This document shows, piece after piece, positions 24,385-55,158 of a stretch of 64,000 nucleotides of DNA; the stretch's first letter is position 1; every line of letters starts with the position of its first letter. A program made the translations under genes and the position numbers. This DNA is from Mytilus californianus (lineage: Eukaryota; Mollusca; Bivalvia; Mytilida; Mytilidae): the NCBI RefSeq assembly GCF_021869535.1, contig NW_026262690.1:68131995-68195994 (forward strand), written 5' to 3'. The notes below the pieces were generated by a model that saw only the letters and a program-made list of their open reading frames with translations, ran no database searches and was not told where the DNA came from.

Positions 24385-24650
24385 TTCGGGGTGCTTTTCA
24401 GCAGACAGTCTTCCTTACTATAGCGAACATATGTGCCTTTCTTCTTGTCTACTTCTTTCTCAAGAAGAATGAAAAGAAGCTAATACAAGATCCTTTAAAT
24501 TCTCTTTTCTGCGATGATGCTGATTGAGTCTGTCCCATTGAACTTCGAATAATGGAAGCCACAGATATAGGTCTACTTCATACCTTGACTTGTACCAGCT
24601 GCAGAGATCGAAGTTAAGACCGGACCTTTACAACAAAAGAAATTCATCAA
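24385..24650 (+). pseudogene. Second, highly decayed reverse transcriptase fragment
   Basis: FQQTV is readable at 24396-24410, followed by a run whose bases align with the family's GIPMGTNCAPLLADLFL block after small indels. Further on, 'cattgaacttcgaata', 'cacagatata' and 'cataccttgacttgtacc' match the PIELEI / YLDLHL region, and 'gaccggacctttacaacaaa' matches KLYDKRD. The reading shifts frame several times. The orientation is opposite to the RT at 22440-24205. The call rests on remembered family sequence, so it is moderate. Confidence 0.55.
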
Positions 24651-24659
24651 TATATATCA

Positions 24660-26050
24660 TTGTGTAAATTTCATTTTTTTACGTTTTTTAAAACATTATA
24701 GCATCAGACTATATCATTTTCTTTTCTAGACCTTTTAAATTGCCCAAATACAAGGATCAAATGGACGTGTAGAGCTTCTTGAATACAATTCAAAATGATT
24801 TTTTAGTAGTGTTTGTATAATATTTCAGCGGAATATGGTTTGATTGAGCTGGGTTAAAATATTTTTTTTTAATTCTAAAATATCGAATCTCGAGTATTGA
24901 ATAAGCTAAATAGGCTGTCTGTTCCCCATTAAATAATTGTTACGTAGGATTTTACTAATGATCCTGTCACTTCAGAACTAGTCCAAGATTGCTCAGATGG
25001 CCCCTTCAAATCCTAAAATGGCTGTTAGACGTAAGAGCAATATTGGTAGTATAGAATCACAATTATTACAAGGTAAATTAACAGCTTTGAAGACCAATGC
25101 AAGGACCGTAATAGCACAAAAGAAGGGAAAGGGTTCAATACACTATTAATCAAAGACATCTGTATGCCTTACCACAGAAAACCGAACACTCGGGTTTCAG
25201 TTATCATCGATTTAGACTAAGTATATCTGACAAGTATAACTTGATAGCTTGTTTAACCACGTTCTATCTATAGTAACAACGACAATTGGTTTAATGGACA
25301 GTGTAAGACATTTCCGTGGACATGAAGGCTCTATGAATAACCCAAGCTTACTTTGGCAGTATCATTTTCGTAAGAACAAGAATTCCTTTAATTGAGGCCA
25401 AATAATCTCCTAGGAAATGAGACATGCCAATGTGCATACAACTGCATACCCATTATCATCGATTTATTGGCAGTGGTTCCCTTTCAACCAATCTGATTGG
25501 AATACAGACCCTGTGTAACCAAAGAGCGTACATAGGATCTATAGTTTAAACATATTGCCGTTTAAATGACCTAATCACAAACAACATATTGCTGACACCC
25601 CAACCCCTAACAGCATGTCTTGTTGTTACGACTCTACCACAGGACAGGCAAGGGAAAACCTCATTATGGACCACCAAAGGAAAATATCTGTGAATTTTGT
25701 TTCTGATTTATTCATTAGTTCTTTACAATATTTTTTTTTCAAATTCCAGCCAATTAGAAACTAAAATAGGCTAAGGCTGCCATGTTTGTTGATGAATTGG
25801 CATTAAAATAGCAATACTTAAAGACTTTTTTAAAATTATAAATACTTTCATATTTGGTTTGTTTTGCTCAGTGTTTCTAAACATGAAGATTTAAATGTGG
25901 AAAGAGCTTTTTTTTTAAAAGTAACAATACTTTCATGTTTGTTTTTGTTCTGTTCAGTGTTTCTAAACAAGATTAAAATGTGAAATGTTAACAGCTGGAG
26001 GCCAAGTGAAGTCAATGGCTAGCATGGGCCTTTGGCTCAGGCTAGCTCAA
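24660..26050. other. Intergenic, no gene seen
   Basis: AT-rich, no convincing exon on either strand. A local duplication of ~55 bp sharing 'actttcat' and 'cagtgtttctaaaca' lies at about 25847-25885 and 25930-25972. Confidence 0.4.
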
Positions 26051-29000
26051 ATGGAATAAACACAAAACTTTACTATTTTCAACTTTTATTTTATTTTGAC
26101 ACTCATTCATATATAATCAGTCCTTCATACATCATAACCCTAAAATATCATTTAGAAGCTTAATTTGTGTGGCCATTGCCACAATTCATACAATATACTG
26201 ACAATATAAAAACTTATATACCATTCACAACTTTATAAAACATAAGAAAAACAGAGAGATCTTTCAAGACCAACTCTTCAAACAGTATCAGAATGTCTAA
26301 TTATTTAATCATCAGTAACATAAAACAAATATCAACATTTTTTCATGATTTAAAATAATGTTTCCTCACTTGTATCAATGTTTAATGAATTTTTAACACC
26401 TATCACAACCTGCTTTTGTGGGATCTTAGAGTAATATTTAAGATTCCCTTTTCCTATTGATTTTCCTTTTATCATGCATTATTTATTTTCTGCTGACTGT
26501 TGTAGGGTTTGGTAGATCTAAAGAAAACAAATGCAGAGATACTTTTGTAAAAAGAGAATACTTTCACTTTAAATATAGATTTGTTGGTATAATATTTTTT
26601 TGATGCAGTATAAGCATACATTGAGATATACATAAAATCTTGTTAAGTAATAATAAGTAGTTGGGAGCTAAAGAATAACATTTTTGTTTACTTTTGGCAT
26701 TTAGACGTATTAAAATAAATTTATCTAGAATAAAAATATCCAAATGCAATCAGAGAGTTGTTAAAATAAAGCTTGCATGCTGGGAAAGGACATCACATCA
26801 TTCAATATACCTGATATACTGGTGATGTGGCAAATATTAGGATTTTTTATTCATTTAAAAAATATTAGTTAAGGTAAATCTCCTTATTTTTCTTAATTAG
26901 TATTTTAACATACGTTTTTCAAGGTCTTTTAAAAAATATCTGTTGTTTTAAACTATGTCAATTCCATATAGAAAAAAAACAACATATAAAGTCAGATAAA
27001 ATTTAGAATCGCCAAAGACTAATTTTGCTTCATATGTGAATTTTTCTTATCTTTTGAAAATACATTAAAATAAATAGTAATTAATGTAAACATTTTTTTT
27101 CATTAATAAAAAAAAAATGAAAAGCAATGACAGTAACTGGACTTGTACTTATTTCTTAAAATAACAAGGCAAATCACCATTTTAGTGACCAAGATCCCCC
27201 AATCCCCCTGATAAAGCAGAGGATTGATAGTCCAAGTATATAATATGGTGTTTTGTTGTGCATTTATTTTAATCAATCTACTGTAATTTGTTCCATAATC
27301 TTTGAATTCAGCAGTACAGCATGCTATAATTCTATGACCTGCAATCCCGAGAAGTAGCTTCGTTAAATAAAAAGAATAAAAAAGTCAGCATAAAATTCTT
27401 CCATCTTGGAACACACTTAACATTAACAGACAGAATGTTACCAACAACACATAAAATAGAAACACACTAAAACATGCACACATAAAATATGAATTCAGTA
27501 TAAAATTCAAACATTTTACCAACTCTAGATATATACTAATGTGTAACAATATTTTGAATATATAAATGACAAATATATTGAAATATCCTAATATTAATTG
27601 TACAGCCAAGGACCTTTAGCTCTAACAATGATACTATCGTGGAAATTACAAACATCACAATTCAAACAACTAGGCAATAAATCTAACTAAGAAAAAAATG
27701 CAAAAGGACTTTTATAGCATTTCGTCCATGAAAACTACATCAAAAGTAAAAAGAAAAGTTTTTTACAAATTGACATCTCTCTCCTTTTTAAAAGTAACAT
27801 GTTTTTGTTCTGGTAATATGGATTTCTACCCAATTATTGGAGATTAAATAAAACATTTTTTTTTGTCTATTTTTGTTTACTAACAAAACTCATTCATACT
27901 TTTACTTTGACAACTTACATGACTGTCACACAATTGTTAAAATATATCATCTCTTGTATGACTGTCACATAATCTTACCTCTTGCTTGACAGACAGTGGA
28001 TTCAGATCTCTATCAGAAGTAAATAAATAACAGAACAATGGGCCCTCAAGTAGAAATTTGTTTTCGAAACGTTGCTGCACTACATTGACTAACAAGTCTG
28101 TGAAGGCAAAACATTAATGGCTAATGAAATATTTTGAATTAAGAAATATAAATATTTGGCCAATTAAAAAGAACGAATACAACAAAACATACAAAATAAG
28201 CCCTAGCATTAAAATTTTATTAATTTTAACTTGTTACTGTCAAGACTAGCATGGTTGTCACTTTGGAAGTATAAATGAGCCAAGAAAATAAGGTAAACTA
28301 GACAAATTATACTTATGGTTGGTGGTTTGAAAATATTATTGCTTGCATGTTTTTGTGGTCAAATCTGTACACAATAAATATTAAACATGTATATAAGTGA
28401 TCCCTGAGACTGCATATATAAATGCAAAAATGTTGGTCAACAATAAACAATTCTATTGGTTGGATTAAATTTGAGTTATTGAGTCAACTATAAGACCAGA
28501 TTTTGCTCTTTTGAATTCATAAATTATATCTGATAGAAGTTTGAATTTTAAAATTTTTCTTCAATTGACAATTTTTTTTCTTTTAATAATTGTTGATCAA
28601 ATGATTAATTTTGGATAAAAAAATAGATTTTGTACAAATTATTTCTAGTTTAGACAGACTGGTTGAAAATCTATAACTATCTGCTATGCCTTATTGCAGT
28701 ATAACATTACAGGTATGCTTGTCTACTATAATGCTGGTTTTGCTTTGCAAAAACACCATGCAATTGACATTTGTATATCAATGCTGGTATTTACATGATT
28801 AACAAGCCTTCCATACCTTTTATCATCCCAATTGGGGTTAATAGTTCTCTTTTTGGGTCAGCACATGTCTTTCTACATTCTGACTTTTTCTGTTAGTCAA
28901 ACACCAATACAATATTTTCTTAAGTATAAAGTTAATACAAACATACAACATGACAATTTCATTCACCTGTATTCAAAATTTTATGACCAAACAAATTCAT

Positions 29001-29860
29001 TTTTAGAAATGGTTGATATAACATGGGCATATATATGTAGAGCAAATGAGATTCTCTGCATGATAACTTACTTCATACAGTACACAGGTTAAAAAGGCCT
29101 CTTAAGGATGATGACTTAGAGATACACTGCTAAATGATGTTCTTTGTTCAATCGAAAGCAAACTTAATGCTCACAAAATGACTGATTCTACTTTCAAAGA
29201 CAAGAATGAGATCATAAGAATGAAACAGAAATGGCAAATGAAACATATTTACCTACATGACTTGAATATTCCATGATCATTCAAACATGAAAGGTGTTAC
29301 CAAACACTATACCCTGATATACAGCTGATTGTGTTTATAGGTTTGTATTTTGATTGATAAATATCTTTTAAGTTACATTCAAGACATGGTAAAAAATGAA
29401 GTCATACATGCATACAGATTAAATGTTCTTGCAGTGGCAAAGCCCTTGTGTGCAAATGGGATGTTAAACCACAATCAATTATTTAATCAATCAATCAGAT
29501 AGGTTTATCAAGACTTGCCTGAGGGAGTTGAAACCTTAGTCTCATGTAAAACATAAAAACTTTTAGTGAAATAAAAATTGTACTTAACTATACATTTCCT
29601 TTTAGGTCGGTTTCCAATTTTACTAAACACTATATGAAATTAGGACACAGAACTCAAATGTCATTGTTACTTTAAAAAATATTTCCCAATTTACTAAAAA
29701 AAAATATGTTAATTACCATACATTTTACTTATTGTAAATATGATGGTTGTATATCATTTTCATGATTAATCTACACATAAAACTAAAGCTTACTTGACAA
29801 ACTTTTCAATAATCTATGTCAATGGTTTTGTTTTCAGATGAACCAACATCACTTAACATA
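26050..29860. other. Downstream of AMMECR1, low in repeats
   Basis: Very AT-rich, many short poly-T/poly-A runs, no long frame and few dispersed repeats compared with the flanks. It could hold a long alternative 3' UTR of AMMECR1, since minus-strand AATAAA motifs occur repeatedly (for example about 26085-26095), or plain intergenic sequence. A repeat B end fragment lies at 29513-29545. Confidence 0.35.
29513..29545 (-). repeat. Dispersed repeat B, end fragment, inverted
   Basis: 'gcctgagggagttgaaacc' is the reverse complement of the start of repeat B at 31045-31065. With that copy it forms an inverted pair around the last AMMECR1 exon. Confidence 0.7.
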
Positions 29861-29866
29861 TTTATT
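29861..29866 (-). promoter_or_regulatory. Candidate poly(A) signal of AMMECR1
   Basis: AATAAA on the minus strand, 132 bases past the stop codon. Further signals downstream could give longer 3' ends. Confidence 0.4.
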
Positions 29867-29997
29867 GACTGATAAAAAAAAGTCATAATTAGATTTGAAA
29901 TCATGCATACAAGATCTGGTTCCCTGTATAATGGTTTCTTCAGTGGTCCTTGTGAGAATGAGTTGAGCTACTGGATCCCTGCTGTACAAAGCTATCA

Positions 29998-48303
<18,306 letters not shown>

Positions 48304-49017
48304 ATTATCCCAAAAACTCAAACAAAACTTTCGAAACAAAATCTTTGAGTGGGTTTTTCCCATAAGATATGGGAAACATCCGAAATTTTTTTTATTTGAC
48401 TGGTTTAAAATTATATTTCTACTAATTTCTGATAGCTCTATGGTAAAAGACGAAACAAGCCAAATCAGTCAATCCGGATTTCATTCGGATTATCGGGAAA
48501 AACGAAGCGTTTTCCTCAAATGTAAAGTAAAGAATAGAAAACTCACGAAGAGCAGATGAAGTGGATGCCATGAGGCACCAAAATTACAAAGTATGCAAGA
48601 AATATGTTCTATATCTTCACATATTCGTATATGACCCCACCTCTCAACCATGGTTAATTGACTTTGAAACTTTTGCTTAGTTAACATTTTAAAGGTTATG
48701 AATAGGTCAGTTTTAGGCAGCTGGTTTTGGGGGAACCACTTTTAATGTTTTACGGGCACTATGCCATGGAAGGTCAATGATCATATCAGAGACATTATAT
48801 AGATATTATATACATCTCTGATCATATTTGGTAAGTTTTTTGCTCTATTAGGAAGGACAGCCTATTTTATTTTCTGGTTTTGATGCCCTCCTGAGAGACC
48901 TAAAATTCAAAATTGAAAAATACCCATGGCAGATGTCATGATTATTTAGACTAATGGCACTGACACTTCGGTACCAAGACATTTCCGCACCCGACTCTAT
49001 GTCAGTTCGCCCAAAAT

Positions 49018-49426
49018 CACGTTCACTAGCCTGGCATCGTGATCCAATCTAATACATCGTCGATAGGGCCAGGCATAATACAATCCACATGACCAACTAT
49101 CAGAGCTGAACAGGACTAAATTACTGCACATGTGCATGTTCTATAAACAAGGAATATATTGATTGGATCGTTAATTAACATTTGATTCACGATGTTTATA
49201 ACGTTTGAATTGTATATGCTAAATTTTTCGAAATTTGCATTTCATATGAAATGAAAAATAATTTTCAATAAATTTGTGACAACATATATAAATATTTCCT
49301 GCCATGTGTCAAGAAATGACTCTATCCCACGATGCATCATTCTAACATCCAATTGACAAAACCATGTCGTATTCCGCCTGGCTCTACTGTCGAGGAATGA
49401 GCCTGGATCCCAGGCTACACGTTCAC
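49018..49426. mobile_element. Short DNA transposon (391 bp) with 9-bp target duplication
   Basis: CACGTTCAC occurs at 49018-49026 and again at 49418-49426. Between them the element starts TAGCCTGGCATC and ends GATCCCAGGCTA, a 12-bp inverted pair with one mismatch. A 9-bp duplication suggests a Mutator-like (MULE) or related family. A 66-codon minus-strand frame inside (49242-49442) overruns the end and is not a transposase. Confidence 0.8.
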
Positions 49427-50151
49427 TCCCATTCATGTTCACCCCCTTTCACGTTGACATGTGTTGAACATTTTTTTAATCATGTTTTAGTTAGTGTATT
49501 GCTCTAAATAAGTTTTTTTTTATTGTTTCAAAGTAAAGTGACATTTTAAAAACATAAACAGTGAGGTTTCCTTAAGTGTTTTATTTATTATTTTAAGGAA
49601 ATGAATAATGAATAAAAAATTGTCATGTTGATCAAGACAAAGTTCATTCATCTAAGAATTGTAAAAGAAATGCGGAAGATACCAAACGGCTATCAAACTC
49701 GTAACAATGACATTGCCACAACAACAACAAATTACAGCTATCAGTTACCATATAGAGCATTTATATTTTATGTTATTCATTATGATTTTCATAACACAGA
49801 ACAATAATACCAAATTTAGCTTTGTAAATACCAATAAGCAGTAATCATGCATCATTAACATTTAATAATTAATCATCAAATCACAAATAAACAAATATAT
49901 TTCATTTAAAATTTCCCAAATTTTTAAAACATAAATATTTTAATGTATATACATTTAAACACATCTAATAGTCCAATCTGTATTTCAATAAAAATAGGAT
50001 GCGAAAGGACCTGAAACCTCCGCACCCTGTTTCAAAGACAATTCGGCACATTTCAGACATTTCAGCATCAGAAAATTTATGGTCAAAGACAAATCACACC
50101 ATTTTTTTTCTCAAGATATTTTCCTTTTATCATTAAAAAATTAAGTGCTGA

Positions 50152-50208
50152 ATGTATGATTGCCAATGAGAAAACTTTCTATTTAGAGACCAAATGACCT
50201 CAAAGCAT
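50152..50208 (-). repeat. Dispersed repeat A 5'-end fragment beside WDR53
   Basis: 'tgtatgattgccaatgagaa' and 'agagaccaaatgacctcaaa' match the repeat A end; it stops about 40 bases before the WDR53 exon. Confidence 0.7.
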
Positions 50209-50251
50209 TTTGTTTAATTTCACATCTTTACTACATATTTCTGTTTTCAGA

Positions 50252-51286
50252 ATGACAGCAACATTAACAGGAGGTCATACTGCATCTGTTCTTTGTGTTG
50301 ATGTGGATAAGACAGCATCCTTTCTTGCAAGTGGCAGTGAAAATGGCGAACTTTGTATTTGGAAATCGGATGGATCACTTCTTAAAAAGATAGAAAATAT
50401 TGACACTGGTTGTACATCTGTTTGTTTCTCTAAAGAGAAAGAAAATATTTTATATGTTTCATTTGATGAAAAAATTAAAGTCTATGACATCAAGAACTTG
50501 GAAGAGCCAGTTGATTGTTTTGAATTTAATCAGGAAGAGATCAATCAGATTGTATTGGATGAGAAAGAAAAATATTTAGCAGCATGTGATGATTCAGGGG
50601 AGATCAAAATAGTTGATTTACATGACAAAAAAGTATTTAAGACGCTGCGATTAAAGCATACAAATATTTGTTCAACTGCTTGTTTCCGACCACGTAAACC
50701 ATGGGAGATAATAACTGGTGGCTTAGACTGTAAATTAATCCATTGGGATTTTTCTCGCCCCAAATGTGTCAACCAGTTTAACATGCAAGAATTGCAGAGC
50801 GTCAATGCCGAAGGTGATGCGTATATGTTTAATCCTCCCCTTGTTCACAATCTTTCAGCATCATTAGATGGTCATTATTTAGCAGCTGCCTTAGAAAATG
50901 GACATGTAGCAGTTTTTGATATATCAAGAAAGAATATGAGAGAACTGTATAGCCTACATGCTCATTCACAAGGAACATCTCAAGTACACTTTCTGTCAAA
51001 TAAAAAGTTAATTTCTGGTGGTAATGATTGTAGCATTTGCATATGGGATTTAGAAAAGGCAGACCAGGTAGAAACAGAGTCAGCTACAAATGGGGATGCA
51101 GCGACCAATGGTCATACAAATGGCGAGGACTCTAGAAATGAATCTGTGTCAGAAGCTGCTAAAATAGCTGAGATTCAGCATGTTGGAAAAATTAACTGGA
51201 TGAAACCATTTATTTTGGAAGGTTCTCAGAAAATTGCCATTGCTGATCAATCTCCAAATGTTACAATTTTGAATTTGGAACTTTGA
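50252..51286 (+). CDS. WDR53: WDR53, WD40-repeat protein, 344 residues
   Basis: A single uninterrupted coding exon. I place the start at 50252 (MTATLTGGH) because CTGTTTTCAG ends one base earlier, marking a splice acceptor in the 5' UTR; the in-frame ATG at 50210 would lie in the intron. WD40 blades are readable: GGHTASVLCVDV to CIWKSDGSL, the DDSGEIKIVDL blade, NICSTACFRPRKPW to LDCKLIHWDF, HNLSASLDGHYLAAALENG, and SQVHFLSNKKLISGGNDCSI to CIWDLEK. A Thr/Asn/Glu-rich linker (about residues 280-305) precedes a last block with GKINWMKPF and IAIADQSPN. Human WDR53 is 358 residues with the same order, including the EEIN and NICS-FRP stretches. Human WDR53 is counted among candidate DDB1-CUL4 substrate receptors; that is family knowledge and nothing here tests it. 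Confidence 0.93.
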   Translation: MTATLTGGHTASVLCVDVDKTASFLASGSENGELCIWKSDGSLLKKIENIDTGCTSVCFSKEKENILYVSFDEKIKVYDIKNLEEPVDCFEFNQEEINQIVLDEKEKYLAACDDSGEIKIVDLHDKKVFKTLRLKHTNICSTACFRPRKPWEIITGGLDCKLIHWDFSRPKCVNQFNMQELQSVNAEGDAYMFNPPLVHNLSASLDGHYLAAALENGHVAVFDISRKNMRELYSLHAHSQGTSQVHFLSNKKLISGGNDCSICIWDLEKADQVETESATNGDAATNGHTNGEDSRNESVSEAAKIAEIQHVGKINWMKPFILEGSQKIAIADQSPNVTILNLEL

Positions 51287-51515
51287 TAATGTTGATTTCA
51301 GTAGTCATATACATGTATAGAGAAAATATATGCAAGATTCTGGCAATACTGTTTTATAAATGATAAATTTTACTTGTGATATGAAGTTGTCAGTCAGTTC
51401 TTGGAAAATTAAAAAGTACATGCGTAGTATGGTTATTTATGTAATTCATCAACTAAAATTTATCAGAAAAGTTTTAACAACTATCAAAATTAAAATTTAG
51501 TTGTGTTGTGTATGA

Positions 51516-52142
51516 AATAAACAGGATTAAAGTCTTTGGTCCGGAAAACATGCAAGTACAACAATTTGTTGTGAAATAATAATTTTAAATTAACTACTGT
51601 AAATTCAGAAATTAATGCATGAATTTATTTTTGCAAATCCTTGACCATTTGTAAAATTGTGAAGTCTTATTTATGTGATATCAAAAATTTTACGGAGGAA
51701 AAACACTACTGAAATTATAAATGTGAGTTGTAATTATTGCGAATCATATTCTGTAGTATTTTTTCACATTAAAAACAACATTGCAATAATTTTTGTATTT
51801 ACAGTATATAAATGTCATGTCAGGCAATATTACCAGTATGACTTCTAATTTGCTCCTTATGTCTTTTTGTTATATGTACTTCTGAAAACTAATCTGTTTT
51901 TATACATCATGTGTACATATATATTTTATAACCAAAAGGTTCATGTACATGAAAATGTTTGTATATATTTTAAAGATTTATTTATGGAGATTTTGCTGAA
52001 TATTTAGCCTAACAAGCTGATAGAATTTGACTTACATATGTATCTAAAATTGCATATTATTTTCGTTAACTCGATTTTTGTTTTGATCATAAAATAATGT
52101 GTGATTGTTTTACCAGTGCTATGAATTGTATTTATAAATAAA
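51516..52142 (+). promoter_or_regulatory. WDR53 3' UTR with two poly(A) signals
   Basis: AATAAA at 51516-51521 and at 52137-52142. The interval is very AT-rich and has no coding potential. The second lies before a T-rich stretch and is the likelier main site. Confidence 0.5.
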
Positions 52143-52159
52143 CTTTTTAACTTTTTAAT

Positions 52160-55090
52160 TTATACTTTTAATTTTTTCAAATAGTAATACCCCAAACACA
52201 TATATCATGTATATTGTAATTGTAATATAATATTCTACTTTGTTTTTTGGAGAAATTTTGGTGGTTTTGACACATGCATTTGGTGAAATATAGTTTTCAC
52301 TTCGAATATATCGATGAGACAGCAAACTAGTATACGTAACACCATGAAGCAAACATATGATCTTCAACAAAAGACAAGTGTCTTTACAAACTGTGAATCT
52401 CGAAGTTATTTGAAGCTAAAAGACTTTGAATAAATTAAAAAAAGACCACCAAATGTTTGCCATTAACACTAATTCCTTTCTGGACAAAAATATTTAGAAA
52501 TAAACAAAGAAAACAAGTAAATGAGATTCCTCGAAATAACAAGGAATGGCTTCACTATTGTTGTATTTAAGCAATAAACCCTCATATTTAAATCTCTACA
52601 AGTGGAATAAACAATGAAACAAGAAGCTCCTAAGAGCCTGAATCTGTCACATTTTAATATTGTGTGTCATTATTGAGTATTGGTACATGTACAAATGTAT
52701 ATTCATCACCAGAGGAATTTTAATTTTTTATACAGCAAAATTAATCAATAATCTTTTCAAGGAGAAACTTAAAAGTTCCCAATGATTTAACTCCAAAAAG
52801 AACAATAGCTATTTTTTTTTTATTCAATAAGACAGTTCATCTTCCAAGAATTTAAATAACCTGACCGTCATGAAAGGTTTTATTTTCTTTCACAATAACT
52901 ACATATGAAAATGTTTCAGCTTTGGAACAGGCCATCATACATATCTTAGTTTATGCTATAGACAAGGGAATCAAAGAAAACATTACCATTATCACCTACC
53001 TGAAATGAATTGCACAACTTGTCAAATTTGGGCAATTTATTATTAAGTTTCTGTGACAAACATTTTGATATTCTTTGTAATACTACCAATTCTATTTTCT
53101 TCAATATTACTCTCATGTAATAAATATATAAATAAGAAGATGTGGTATGATTGCCAATGAGACAACTCTTCAAAAGAGACCAAATGACAAAGAAATTAAC
53201 AACTATAGGTCAAAATAAATGAATGTATTTTTCAATAGATTGAACGCTGCAATGTTTTAGTAAAATTAGCATTTAGTAAATGCATGCTCTAGGGCAATGC
53301 CTATTAGAAATTTAAGAAATTCTAACCATTTTCTATCACCTTTACAATTCCATCAATCATCAAATATGACTGCAATAATTTCTATAATAGAATATCTGGA
53401 GCTTTACCCTTACTAATGATGAAGAAGCTATATTTAGTAGTAGATATAGCTGTAAAAGGGAAATAGAAAAGAGTTGTTGGACAGAAATCTGTTTTGATCC
53501 CTCTTTAGAGTTGAGGAATAAGCATACTGGTTCTTGTTTGAAGGTTAGACATATGACTTGTAAAATTGTATTTATTATCAGTCCAAAGCATTTTACACTA
53601 ATTGAATAGTAAATAAAAATATAAGTGCTATCCTTTTATTTAAAATAGACCATGTAAAATATCACAATTTTATGATAATTCATAAATGTAGTCATGATGA
53701 TTGTTATATATATTCCATATGTTAAGGGTTTGAAATATGCCAATAAAACAGTTGTCAAGAATTCACAATATTCTACTTAAGACACATACCAATAGAACAA
53801 CAAATCTGAGAATATTAAAATAATGAAAAGAAGGGAAGATTTACAGGATGTAAGGTTGTTACAAAATGTCATGGGATACCATTTAAAAAAACCTTGCTCT
53901 CTGCTAAATAGGCACCAACAATTGTATAAATTTTGACAAATATAGTCCAACATCTCTTGAAGGAAAGTATAGAAAAATCAACAAAATTTAAAAAGAGCTG
54001 GACTTCATAAAATTATACAATGTGCAAAAATCCAATAAAACAAACTGAGTTTTCATGAGAAAAGCTTTGGATTGTTATATTTTTGAAGATTTAAGTCTGC
54101 TAACTATGGAATGACAAATCCAAAAATAGTTATAATTGAAATGGATCTTACCTCCATGGAACCAAACATTTCTTAATTTCTTTGAGATCCAAGAATGCAA
54201 ACTTGAATTCATTAAGACACAAGCCTTAAAAAGTTGATTTTAATGATTTTAAAATTCCCATAAATAATGAATAACAAATCTTAAAACCTTCACAATCAAA
54301 AAGGTGCTTTTTTGGAACAAAACATTGTATAAACAATTTGTCAGGATCCATTTAAGGAGTGTGGAGTTATCTTGAGACAACTATTTGTTTAACCCTGATG
54401 TCCATATCTATGTCTACAACCATTTTCCATAACCAAATAACCATACAGCAATATAATTTGGTGTAGTGAAAAACCTAATAAAGACTTAACAACCATTAAA
54501 TTATATGCCTGAGTACAGATCTCAGATACAAGTGAGCTACGATCATATAGGTTGGTGGTATAGTATAACAGCCTTCAGCAAAAGGAGTTCACTCTGAACT
54601 ACATTTTTTACTTCATTGTTTTATGTCGAGTTTAACATATGAGTGAATGTTTTTATAGAAAAGACCTACAATCATATAACTTGGTGAAAAGATGGATTTA
54701 TTTGAGTATATTTATCTCCCACTAAAATTAGTCACTCTGTTTTTTTTTCATTCTATTTAGCAAATAATTTTGCAGATTAACACAGAATTCCACACACCTC
54801 TTTTCATCAAACATGGATGTATAAATAATTTACCAATAATTATAATATAGAGTATTTTCTCAAGGTTCTTTTCAAATATTGATGAACATTACTGCAGTTT
54901 TACTGATATAACTATTTGTCACAATTAACAGATAATGCATGTGATGAGTATTTCTCAACAATAACATTATTATATAGTGCCAAATTCCTTTCTTTGACAT
55001 TAACAGCATAAAATTTGTATCATAAAACTTCCTATGTGCCATTTGTAAAACATTTGTCACTATTCTGTTAAAATGTCTAAAATCGGTCCG
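52160..55090. other. Between the convergent 3' ends of WDR53 and EIF4E2
   Basis: AT-rich, short frames only. A repeat A fragment is at 53128-53215. I see no supported exon. Confidence 0.45.
53128..53215 (-). repeat. Dispersed repeat A 5'-end fragment
   Basis: 'aagatgtggtatgattgcca', 'atgagacaactcttcaaaag' and 'gagaccaaatgacaaagaaa' match the repeat A end at 44700 and its reverse copy at 45104-45243. Confidence 0.85.
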
Positions 55091-55096
55091 TTTATT
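55091..55096 (-). promoter_or_regulatory. Candidate poly(A) signal of EIF4E2
   Basis: AATAAA on the minus strand about 20 bases after the proposed stop codon; a very short 3' UTR would follow. Confidence 0.4.
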
Positions 55097-55115
55097 GCCT
55101 TTCAAAGATTCAGTG

Positions 55116-55158
55116 TCACCTCATGAAGATATCTGTATTTCTAAAACTTGAGTTGTCT
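55116..55158 (-). CDS. EIF4E2: EIF4E2 exon 7 (last), proposed
   Basis: Acceptor GTATTTTTCAG|A followed by GAC AAC TCA ... AGG TGA, giving DNSSFRNTDIFMR-stop in phase with exon 6. An AATAAA lies 20 bases on. The C-terminal tail differs between species and isoforms, so homology is weak support. Confidence 0.65.

Larger units (their letters stand above)
48304..50251. promoter_or_regulatory. Shared upstream region of AMMECR1 and WDR53
   Basis: The two start codons face away from each other, 1948 bp apart. A splice acceptor directly before the WDR53 ATG means its promoter is further left, probably within this interval, so the true gap between transcription starts is shorter. I see no unambiguous TATA box. 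A 391-bp element occupies 49027-49417. Confidence 0.5.

Noticed and set aside
50545-50805. 86-codon minus-strand frame
   Set aside because: Antisense shadow of the WDR53 coding exon.
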